Origin: JAAYDF01 sp964511155
Lineage (GTDB): Bacteria > Planctomycetota > Phycisphaerae > UBA1845 > PWPN01
DNA: 38,638 bases
Direction: 5' to 3'
Assembly (NCBI GenBank): GCA_964511155.1
Contig: CAZEEJ010000035.1
Coordinates: 1-38,638 of the forward strand
A program made the translations under genes and the position numbers. Positions within the stretch are counted from its first letter, which is position 1, and every line of letters begins with the position of its first letter. Of the stretch, positions 22,630 to 29,310 are shown piece by piece. The notes beneath the pieces were generated by a model. That model saw nothing but the letters and a program-made list of their open reading frames with translations. It did no database searches and was not told the DNA's origin.

Positions 22630-24131
22630 TCGGCCGGCTGTGTCGCGGAACCGCTCGCGCCGACGGCAGGTTTCCCATAGAGATAAAAGCGGAGCGGGCT
22701 CGCCTTCTCGACTTGGGGTTGGCCGGCCGACGAGCGCTCGTCCAAGGAGGGCTGATCCGGCGGCTGGCAGTACAGGTGCGGGTGCGGCAACTCGGGGCTA
22801 TATTGCACGAGCTCACCATCCTCCGCCAATGGATCCTCGGGAACGTATGGCAGGTAATCGAGCACCAGCTCCTGAAGTGTCTCTGGCAGCCGACCGTGCT
22901 CGGCCTCATACAGGCGAACGCCCAGCCCCACCGCGGCCATCCGCCGCCGGGCACGAATGTGGTACGTTGATCTCAACGTGGGCAGGACGTTCGCAATGAG
23001 CGAAGGGCTGAGCGCTCGCGAGGTTCTCTTGAGACCTCGCGGAGACTCACCCCTTGCCTTGCCGCTTTCTCGGAGGACTTCAGGCCAACTGGCAGCCTTA
23101 GCCGTATCCACCCAGGTACTGGCGTGTTGAAGTACGCGGACACCGTCCAACATCGCCATGGGCCGGTAGAAGGACGCCAAGAGCGCCTCGCGAACCGTCG
23201 GCTCGCGAAACATCACCACCCACCCCGTATAGCCATCCGCTACAAGTCTGATCCCCTCAAGCTGAAGAAACCTCTCGCGATGGAGCCCCCACACTACCCC
23301 CTCGTGAAGGCCATAGTCGTCCAGGAGTCGGCTGATGAACGCGGCCGCGCGGGCTGGTTGGAGAAGTTCATGCTCACCGGCTTGCGCAGAATCACGCCAG
23401 TGCGGCATGGCTTCCTCGATGGCCTCGACGACGCATTGTGAAACCCCATGGTTGACACATGAAGCCAGTAGCATGCGGTGCGCATCCACGCGGTCACCCA
23501 GCGCGAGCAAGTCTTCGAGCGTATCCAGCGCACCGGCGCGATCACCCTCTTCGAGTTGCCGGGTCGCGACCTCGTGCAAGGTGCTGGTCATGTGCCCGAA
23601 CGGCATCAGGCTGGGCGGGCGAGTCTGTAGCCCTTTCCAGGTCCACCCCCAGTTGACCTCCGGCCGGAGGCGGGCTTCGCGGACCAGTTCGCGAATGCGG
23701 GCGACGGCGGCAAGGTGTTCTTCTTCCGCCTCGAGGTCTACCGGCGCCGTGTCTGCGGGTTGGGTCTCGGTGACCGAGGATTTGTGGTTGCCGAGCGAAG
23801 CCTGGATGGCGGCGGCCTCCTTGAGCGGAATGGCCGCGTTTCGCTCGTCGGGCACCGGTGACAGGTCGAAGTCCGCGGCATCCATCGGTTCGCCTGCCGC
23901 GCGGAGCCGGTCGATCTCGGCCTGCAACGCACCCCAGGCATACACGCCCCAGCACCAGCGGGAGACCCCGACCAGCACGAGCACCACGGCCACCAGCACG
24001 GACACACGTTTGAGCCACCAGAACCGCGGCGGCACCGGCGGCGAGGCGGGAACCGGGGAGCCCTTGGAACTCGGCAGAGCTTCAGGCATGGCGTTCAGCA
24101 TAACCGCTCGCACTGCTCGAACGCGATTCAT
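22620..24131 (-). CDS. Membrane-anchored uncharacterised planctomycete protein
   Basis: A 503-residue protein with one transmembrane helix near residues 42-66 (VSVLVAVVLVLVGVSRW) and a large extracytoplasmic part. The segment QAEIDRLRAAGEPMDAADFD, then a PVPDERNAA pattern, is typical of a planctomycete-specific family with unknown role. The C-terminal YEAEHGRLPETLQEL pattern resembles the end of type II secretion pseudopilin-like domains, where a helix leads into a short pre-Pro segment. The start at 24131 is chosen without a strong ribosome binding site; ATGs at 24101 and 24089 are alternatives. It is convergent with the zinc-ribbon gene and probably in its own transcription unit. Confidence 0.7.
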   Translation of the reverse strand: MNRVRAVRAVMLNAMPEALPSSKGSPVPASPPVPPRFWWLKRVSVLVAVVLVLVGVSRWCWGVYAWGALQAEIDRLRAAGEPMDAADFDLSPVPDERNAAIPLKEAAAIQASLGNHKSSVTETQPADTAPVDLEAEEEHLAAVARIRELVREARLRPEVNWGWTWKGLQTRPPSLMPFGHMTSTLHEVATRQLEEGDRAGALDTLEDLLALGDRVDAHRMLLASCVNHGVSQCVVEAIEEAMPHWRDSAQAGEHELLQPARAAAFISRLLDDYGLHEGVVWGLHRERFLQLEGIRLVADGYTGWVVMFREPTVREALLASFYRPMAMLDGVRVLQHASTWVDTAKAASWPEVLRESGKARGESPRGLKRTSRALSPSLIANVLPTLRSTYHIRARRRMAAVGLGVRLYEAEHGRLPETLQELVLDYLPYVPEDPLAEDGELVQYSPELPHPHLYCQPPDQPSLDERSSAGQPQVEKASPLRFYLYGKPAVGASGSATQPADQP

Positions 24132-24462
24132 GGATGAAGACAAGTCCTCATGTTGCACGGCGCAGGCTTTGCCCACAACCCAAGGAGTGGCGAACCGCCG
24201 ATCCGGCTCCGCTTCGCTACGTCGAGACGAGTGGACGCCGATGCACGCCGATAAGCGGCGGGCCGCCCGCCCAACCTGTCACGGGCCCATCCTCAAGGGT
24301 GCATCCGCCAAACCGTGGCGGCTGGCGGGGCGGGCAAGCGCCGTCGTGTGTCACTGCTGCGTCAGCAGTGCCCCCCCTGCAAAACACTGCTCACAGAGCA
24401 GTGGCACACGGATAAGGCCTGCCCCTCAACAGCGGATGCACCCCATCCTCAATTCCGGACAC
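24132..24462. repeat. Repeat-filled gap upstream of RNase P RNA
   Basis: There is a disrupted copy of the CCGCCGAT...GGACGCCGATG repeat (24190-24248) with about 27 bp of unrelated sequence in its middle. Two perfect 8-bp hairpins follow: CACTGCTG-CGT-CAGCAGTG (about 24352-24370) and CACTGCTC-ACA-GAGCAGTG (about 24385-24403), near-identical to each other except one stem base pair and the loop. No gene is supported. Confidence 0.7.
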
Positions 24463-24491
24463 CGGACACTCCCGCCGCTTTGTGATACAAT
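24463..24491 (+). promoter_or_regulatory. Promoter of RNase P RNA gene
   Basis: CGGACA at 24463-24468 and TACAAT at 24486-24491 are spaced by 17 bp. The -10 places the start at about 24497, the first base of the P1 helix, which supports the assignment. Confidence 0.6.
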
Positions 24492-24496
24492 GCGGC

Positions 24497-25130
24497 GGGT
24501 GGAGTGGGCGAGGCGATCGCTCGGTCACCCCTTCGGGGGCCATGATCGGGAGGAAAGTCCGAACTGGGCAGGGCACGGTGGTCGCTAACGGCGACCCGGA
24601 GCGATCCGAGGGAAAGTGCCACAGAAAACATACCGCCGGGCTAGTGTGACCGTGCTACGGTGTGGCACCGGCGTCTCGCCGGTGCCCGGCCGCCACGGGG
24701 GGCGGCCGCTACGGTGTGGCACCGGCGTCTCGCCGGTGCCCGGCCGCCACGGCTCGGCTGCCTTCGGCTCTGAGGCTCAGGCTCGAAGAGAGCTCGCCGA
24801 AGTCGGGGGGCGGCCGCTACGCAGCGTGGTCACACTAGCCCGGTAAGGGTGAAAAGGTGCGGTAAGAGCGCACCGCGTCACCGGTGACGGTGATGGCAGG
24901 GCAAACCCCACCGCCAGCAAGCCCAAATAGGCAGCGAGAGGCGGCCCGCCTCGTCTGAGCTGCGGGTAGGGTGCTTGAGCGGTCTGGCAACAGGCCGCCC
25001 AGATGAATGATCGTCACCCGGGACACGCGACGGACGTTTCGCGTCGTGTGCGGCAAACCCGCCGGCCGCGGGCGAAGCCTGCGTCGCGTGCCCCGGGCAA
25101 CAGAATTCGGCTTATTCGCCCGCTCCGCCC
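24497..25130 (+). ncRNA. rnpB: RNase P RNA (bacterial type A) with enlarged P12 and P19
   Basis: Catalytic RNA of RNase P. P1 pairs 24497-24511 with 25116-25130 over 15 bp. P2 pairs GGCGATC (24512-24518) with GATCGTC (25009-25015). Conserved core elements are GAGGAAAGTCCGAAC at 24550-24564, GGTAAGGGTGAAAAGG followed by TGCGGTAAGAGCGCACC from 24842, AAATAGG, AGATGAATGA at 25001-25010 and ACAGAATTCGGCTTAT at 25100-25115, the 3' strand of P4. Length is about 634 nt instead of 350-400. Two helices account for the excess. P12 is a 14-16-bp stem (24638-24651 with 24828-24841) capped by about 175 nt of repeat DNA. P19 is about 80 nt (25017-25097). The core looks intact, so the RNA should be functional unless the insertions impair folding. 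Confidence 0.95.
24654..24821 (+). repeat. Two tandem GC-rich palindromic elements inside RNase P RNA helix P12
   Basis: Copy 1 (24654-24707) and copy 2 (24708-24815) share an identical first 45 bases, GCTACGGTGTGGCACCGGCG, then TCTCGCCGGTGCCCGG and CCGCCACGG. A third GCTACG ends the array at 24816-24821. Each has the hairpin CACCGGCG-TCT-CGCCGGTG and a second inverted repeat GGCCGCC/GGCGGCC. Copy 2 carries about 52 extra bases, including a segment found inverted at 26428-26482. Confidence 0.9.
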
Positions 25131-25214
25131 ATTCATTGGCCCTGGTGTTGAACATCGGCGCCCGATCCGCGATGATAGGACCGTTTGTCGGCCCCGTAAT
25201 CGGAGACTCGATCC

Positions 25215-25571
25215 GTGCCCAAGTTCTCACTTCGCCGGTACGACACCCAAGCTGTCGTCAGTATGATTTTGTCGCTGGTCGCGCTCGGGGGGCTGGTGAT
25301 CCTGGCCGCCCTGCTGACCCGCAACCTGAACTGGGCGGACAAGGTGATCGTCTATGGGAACCAGAAGTACAGACTGCTCATCCTGCTGATCGCCACGGTG
25401 ACCGGCACGCTGGCGGCGGCGGGGTTCGGCTTCGGGGCCAACAGTGCCGGACAACGGCGCAACGAGAAGGCCGGACTGTCGTGGGTCGGTTTCTTCATCG
25501 GGGCCGCCGTCATGTGCCTGACCGTGCTTGTCGTGTTCTTCTTCCGTTCGCGGGGAGAGTTTGTGGGCTAA
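25215..25571 (+). CDS. Small three-helix membrane protein
   Basis: A 118-residue protein with three hydrophobic segments: about 15-35 (VSMILSLVALGGLVILAALL), 53-75 (LLILLIATVTGTLAAAGFGF) and 91-111 (WVGFFIGAAVMCLTVLVVFF). No known motif is recognised. The start is GTG, with GGAG 9 nt upstream. It lies 84 bp after the RNase P RNA and 54 bp before lutA on the same strand, so it might be co-transcribed with either. Function unknown. Confidence 0.65.
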   Translation: MPKFSLRRYDTQAVVSMILSLVALGGLVILAALLTRNLNWADKVIVYGNQKYRLLILLIATVTGTLAAAGFGFGANSAGQRRNEKAGLSWVGFFIGAAVMCLTVLVVFFFRSRGEFVG

Positions 25572-25625
25572 CGACGGATACTCGCCGCGATCGGGCATAC
25601 CGCCGACCCCCGGGGGCCACCACCG

Positions 25626-26417
25626 ATGCGCATCTCGCTCTTTGTGACCTGCCTGACCGACCTGTACTACCCCGACGTGGGCGAATGCGTCGTCCGCATC
25701 CTGCACCGGCTGGGGCACGAGGTAGATTTCCCGCCGGGGCAGACCTGCTGCGGGCAACCGGCCCTCAACAGCGGCTACACGGACGAGGCCCGGGCCGTCG
25801 CTCAGCGGATGATCCGCATCTTCGAACATGCCGAGACGGTGGTGACCCCCTCGGGGTCCTGCTGCTCCGTGATCCGGGAATACTACCCGCACCTCTTCGA
25901 GGACGACCCCGCCATGCACGCCAAGGCGGTGGACCTGGCGAACAAGACCTTCGAGTTCGTCGAGTTGCTGCAAAAGCGGCTCAAGGTGGACTGGTCGCAA
26001 TGGGACCTGTCCTACCCGGGCACAGCCACGTTCCACTACAGTTGCCACCACCGCGGCATCGGGATGGAGCCGGAGGACGTGCTGGGGCTGGTGCGGCAGT
26101 TCAAGGGCCTGGAGTATCGGCCGCTGGAAAAGATGGAGCAGTGCTGCGGATTCGGGGGCACGTTTGCCGTGAAGTACGGCGACATCTCCGGGGCGATGGT
26201 GCGTGACAAGGTGGCCTGCATCGGGGCCACCGGGGCCCGCATCCTGATCTGCAACGACGGCGGCTGCACGTTGAACATCGCCGGGGCCTGCCGTCGCGAG
26301 GGGGTGGACGTCGAGGCCGTGCACGTCGCCCAAATGCTCGACGCAGCGATGCGGAACGGCGGTGGGAAGACTGACGCGCAGCCGCACGAAGCCGCAAGCG
26401 GCGTGCAGGGCAAGTGA
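25626..26417 (+). CDS. lutA: LutA-type (Fe-S)-binding lactate utilisation protein
   Basis: A 263-residue protein with two CCG (cysteine-rich) domains: TCCGQP with C41-C42-G43 and QCCGFGG with C173-C174-G175. Conserved GSCCSV (77-82) and YSCHHRG (138-144) are also present. LutA, with LutB and LutC, oxidises L-lactate to pyruvate. Residues from about 247 on (KTDAQPHEAASGVQGK) extend beyond the usual length of about 240. They are encoded by a repeat that recurs in non-coding DNA at 28777-28811, so the C-terminus appears to have been lengthened by repeat insertion or read-through. The ribosome binding site is weak. It is first of the lutABC operon; the 78-bp gap to lutB contains a palindromic element. 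Confidence 0.92.
   Translation: MRISLFVTCLTDLYYPDVGECVVRILHRLGHEVDFPPGQTCCGQPALNSGYTDEARAVAQRMIRIFEHAETVVTPSGSCCSVIREYYPHLFEDDPAMHAKAVDLANKTFEFVELLQKRLKVDWSQWDLSYPGTATFHYSCHHRGIGMEPEDVLGLVRQFKGLEYRPLEKMEQCCGFGGTFAVKYGDISGAMVRDKVACIGATGARILICNDGGCTLNIAGACRREGVDVEAVHVAQMLDAAMRNGGGKTDAQPHEAASGVQGK
26369..26403 (+). repeat. Dispersed repeat within the 3' end of lutA
   Basis: GACTGACGCGCAGCCGCACG, then AAGCCGCAAGCGGCG. It matches 28777-28811 at 31 of 35 positions; that copy is non-coding. It encodes most of the extra C-terminal tail of LutA. Confidence 0.8.
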
Positions 26418-26427
26418 TTGACTCGAA

Positions 26428-26482
26428 CGTAGCGGCCGCCCGCCGACTTCGGCGAGCTCAGCCGAGCCGTGGCGGCCGGGCC
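26428..26482 (-). repeat. GC-rich palindromic element, inverted copy between lutA and lutB
   Basis: This reads as the reverse complement of the right part of the element in the RNase P RNA gene, with CGTAGCGGCCGCC, then GACTTCGGCGAGCTC and CCGTGGCGGCCGGG. It ends one base before the AGGAGGT ribosome binding site of lutB, where folding could mask or expose that site. Confidence 0.8.
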
Positions 26483-26495
26483 AGGAGGTAACGCG

Positions 26496-27944
26496 GTGAC
26501 TGAGGCACAGACGATCGAGCACGAGCCGAAGCCCGACTTCAAGCGGAGCAGCGCCTTGGCCCTGGCCAACGAGCGGCTGGGCCAGGTCATGGACTCCGCC
26601 ACCCGCCGGCAGGATGGCGGCCGCCGGGCGATCATGCCCGAACTGGGCGATCCGCTGGCCGTGCGCGAGCTGGGTGCCCGCATCAAGGACCACACGCTGC
26701 AGAACCTGGACCGCTACCTGGCCCAACTGGCGGAAAACGTCCAGCGGCACGGCGGCGTGGTGCACTTCGCCGAGACGGGCGACCAGGCCCGCCAGATCAT
26801 CACCGACATCGCCCGGCAGGCGAAGGTCCGCACCATCGTCAAAGGCAAGTCAATGGTCTCGGAAGAGATCGAGCTGAACCACGCCCTGGAAGCGGCGGGC
26901 TTCGAGGTCGCCGAGACCGACCTGGGCGAGTACATCCTGCAGTTGGCCGGCGAAAAACCGTCGCACATCGTCACGCCGGTGCTGCACAAGACGCGGGAGG
27001 ACATCGGCAAGCTATTTGCCGACAAGCTGGGCATCCCGTACACGTCCGACCCGGCGGAGCTGACCGCGGTGGCCCGGCGGGTGCTGCGCGAGAAGTTCCG
27101 CACGGCGGACATGGGCATCACCGGCGTCAACTTCGCCGTGGCCGAGACCGGCACCCTGTGCATCGTGACCAACGAGGGCAACGGCCGCATGTGCACCTCG
27201 CGGCCGCGCGTGCTCGTCTCCCTCATGGGTATGGAGAAGGTCGTGCCGCGGATGGTGGACCTGGCGGTCATGATCAAGCTGCTGGCCAAGAGCGCGACCG
27301 GTCAGCGAATCACCTGCTACACCAACCTGCTGACCGGCCCCAAGCGGCCGGAGGATGCCGACGGCCCGGAGGAGTTCCACCTGGTCATCATGGACCACGG
27401 GCGATCGGGGATCCTGGCGGGCGATTACTGGGAGGCCCTGCGGTGCATCCGCTGCGGGGCGTGCCTGAACGCCTGCCCGGTCTCCCCCAAGCTGGGCCGA
27501 CACGCCTACGAGAGCATCTATCCCGGGCCGATCGGCACGGTCATCACCCCGCTGCTCAACGACCTGGTGAGTTACGCCCATCTGCCGCAGGCGTCGAGCC
27601 TGTGTGAGGCCTGCTTCGAGGCCTGCCCGATGCGGATCAATATCCCGGCCATGCTGCTGGGTCTGCGCCGCGACCTGGTGCGGACCAAGCACGCCCCGCT
27701 GGGCTGGCGGCTGGGGTTCAAGGGCTGGCGGCTGGGGATGAGTTCGCACTTTCTGTATAGCTGGGGGGCGCGGTTCGGGCGATGGGGGCTGCGGCTGCTG
27801 TCCAAGGACGGATGGACCGCCCACGTGCCGGGGCCGTTCTCACCCTGGACGCGTTACCGCGACTTGCCGGGCATGGCCCCGCGGCCGTTCCACCGGCGGT
27901 GGGCGGCACTCAAGAAGGAACTCGACGGGGAGGCTCGACACTGA
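26496..27944 (+). CDS. lutB: LutB-type lactate utilisation iron-sulfur protein
   Basis: A 482-residue protein with an N-terminal LUD domain (about 60-290; GITGVNFAVAETGTL is typical). A bacterioferredoxin-like region follows, with C317-x2-C320-x2-C323-x3-C327 (CIRCGACLNACP) and C370-x2-C373-x3-C377 (CEACFEACP). These ligate two [4Fe-4S] clusters for electron transfer during lactate oxidation. The start is GTG at 26496 with AGGAGGT 6 nt upstream; a longer ATG start at 26469 would lie inside the palindromic element. The stop overlaps the lutC start in TGATG. The C-terminal region is rich in Trp and Arg and is a normal extension in this family. Confidence 0.94.
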   Translation: MTEAQTIEHEPKPDFKRSSALALANERLGQVMDSATRRQDGGRRAIMPELGDPLAVRELGARIKDHTLQNLDRYLAQLAENVQRHGGVVHFAETGDQARQIITDIARQAKVRTIVKGKSMVSEEIELNHALEAAGFEVAETDLGEYILQLAGEKPSHIVTPVLHKTREDIGKLFADKLGIPYTSDPAELTAVARRVLREKFRTADMGITGVNFAVAETGTLCIVTNEGNGRMCTSRPRVLVSLMGMEKVVPRMVDLAVMIKLLAKSATGQRITCYTNLLTGPKRPEDADGPEEFHLVIMDHGRSGILAGDYWEALRCIRCGACLNACPVSPKLGRHAYESIYPGPIGTVITPLLNDLVSYAHLPQASSLCEACFEACPMRINIPAMLLGLRRDLVRTKHAPLGWRLGFKGWRLGMSSHFLYSWGARFGRWGLRLLSKDGWTAHVPGPFSPWTRYRDLPGMAPRPFHRRWAALKKELDGEARH

Positions 27945-28588
27945 TGGCCGGCAGTACACAGGAAGCATTCCTCAAGCGGGTCCGGGCCGCCCTGGGCAAG
28001 CACTCGGCGTCAACGGGGTTGCCCGACGAGTTCGAGGTCGCCCGGGTGGTCAAGCCCGGCGGCGACCTCATCGCCCTGTTCCTGGCCCGGGTAGCCGAGG
28101 CTAAAGCCACACCGCATCGCGTGGGCGACGAAGCGGAATTGGCGGCGGCCGTGGCGGCCATCGTGCGCGAGGCCGGCGCACGGACGGCCCTGGTACCGGC
28201 CGAGACTATACCGGCCCGCGACCAGATCGTGGCCAGGCTGGAAGCCGACGGCGTCCGGCTGCTGGATCCCGACGACGCGGATGCAGGTTTCGTGGCCGAC
28301 GTGGGTATCACCGGCGTCTCGGCGGCCATTGCGGAGACGGCCTCGATTTGCCTGACCAGCGGCGACGGGCGGCGGCGGCTGGCCAGTCTCGCCGTCCCCT
28401 GCCACATCGGCATCGTGCGGGCCGACCAGATCCTGCCCGACCTGCTGGACTGGGCCGCGGGCCACGAAACGCCCCCGCCCGCCAACGAGGTGCTCGTTTC
28501 CGCCCCCAGCAAGACCGCCGACATCGAGCTTTCGCTGGTCATGGGCGTCCACGGCCCGCGGTATGAGCACATCGTCGTGCTCGGGTGA
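27944..28588 (+). CDS. lutC: LutC-type LUD-domain lactate utilisation protein
   Basis: A 214-residue LUD-domain protein. The GITGVSAAIAETASICL stretch parallels the same motif in LutB, and the C-terminal end VMGVHGPRYEHIVVLG is characteristic of LutC. The ATG shares a base with the lutB stop, and GGGAGG lies 10 nt upstream, so translation is coupled. It completes the lutABC set. No lactate permease or regulator is adjacent. A TGAGTGATGAG repeat begins 6 bp after the stop. Confidence 0.92.
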   Translation: MAGSTQEAFLKRVRAALGKHSASTGLPDEFEVARVVKPGGDLIALFLARVAEAKATPHRVGDEAELAAAVAAIVREAGARTALVPAETIPARDQIVARLEADGVRLLDPDDADAGFVADVGITGVSAAIAETASICLTSGDGRRRLASLAVPCHIGIVRADQILPDLLDWAAGHETPPPANEVLVSAPSKTADIELSLVMGVHGPRYEHIVVLG

Positions 28589-28594
28589 CGGGGG

Positions 28595-28697
28595 TGATGA
28601 GTGCTGAGTACTGAGTGATAAGTACTGAGTGACGGGTACTGCGTGATGAGTGATGAGTATTGAGTGATGAGCGAGCCGGGGACGCAAGTCCCCGGGT
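28595..28697 (+). repeat. Composite repeat: TGAGTACTGAGTGATGAG tract plus GCAA hairpin
   Basis: The tract 28595-28672 is built of TGATGAGTGCTGAGTACTGA-type units. The GCAA hairpin CCGGGGAC-GCAA-GTCCCCGG follows at 28674-28697. Order and orientation are the same as at 8262-8334, including the position just after a gene stop. Confidence 0.8.
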
Positions 28698-28864
28698 GGG
28701 ATCGGGGATCGGGGAGCGGGAATCGGGGGTCGAGGAGCGGGCAAGCCCAGGGATAACCGAGGCGCGGCAGACCGCAGACTGACGCGCGGTCGTGCGAAGC
28801 CGCAAGCGGCGGGAGCGGGAAGGTAATCGGCGGTGGGGACGAAGCCGCGGGCGGCGGGTTTTCG

Positions 28865-28893
28865 TTGCATCCCGCGGGGGGGCTCAGTATACT
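28865..28893 (+). promoter_or_regulatory. Possible promoter upstream of the giant gene
   Basis: TATACT at 28888-28893 is a good -10. TTGCAT at 28865-28870, 17 bp upstream, is a partial -35. It is about 415 bp before the start at 29311, so the leader would be long. It could also serve an unseen RNA. Confidence 0.35.
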
Positions 28894-29018
28894 CCGCAAG
28901 TGTCGAGATTGGCTGGAGTTGTACGAGATCGGCGGGAGTTTTCGCCGCCTTGAGGCCCGGTGAGGACTGCTCCGGTGCGGTTGCGGCCGGACAGTTGGCG
29001 CGTAGTATACTTCTTGCG

Positions 29019-29116
29019 CCGGCAGGCTGCGGATTGGCGGCGACTGCTCCCCCCGGCCGCCACGGGGGCGGTCGCTATGGTGCCGGCAGGCTGCGGACTG
29101 GCGGCGACTTCTCCCC
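29019..29116. repeat. Direct 35-bp duplication flanking a palindromic element
   Basis: CCGGCAGGCTGCGGATTGGC, then GGCGACTGCTCCCCC, at 29019-29053 recurs at 29083-29116 with two differences. Between them lies a short copy of the GC-rich palindromic element (CCCGGCCGCCACGGGGGCGG, then TCGCTATGG, 29051-29080). Confidence 0.8.
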
Positions 29117-29310
29117 CATGCTGCCGGCCGGGCCGGCGGAAACGGCTGCCAATGCCCTACCAGAAGCCTGGTGATAAAGGGGTGGTCAAACGTGCGGGTC
29201 TCCCCACCCGCATTTCCGGATCTGCGAAACGGGTAAACACGAGGTTGGCACTGCCCTCGTAGGAGTTCCCTGGATCATGGCCCGGACGACGGGCATGGAG
29301 AGGCAACACG

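Larger units (their letters stand above)
28589..29310. other. Repeat-rich intergenic region upstream of the giant gene
   Basis: No gene is supported. It contains the composite repeat 28595-28697, a GGATCGGGGATCGGGGAGCG-type tract (about 28700-28740), the lutA-tail repeat at 28777-28811, a probable promoter at 28865-28893, a second TATACT at 29006-29011 with a poor -35, and the duplicated segment at 29019-29116. Confidence 0.65.

Noticed and set aside
24654..24821. CRISPR array
   Set aside because: Only two unequal repeat units, internally palindromic, no spacers of constant length and no cas genes.
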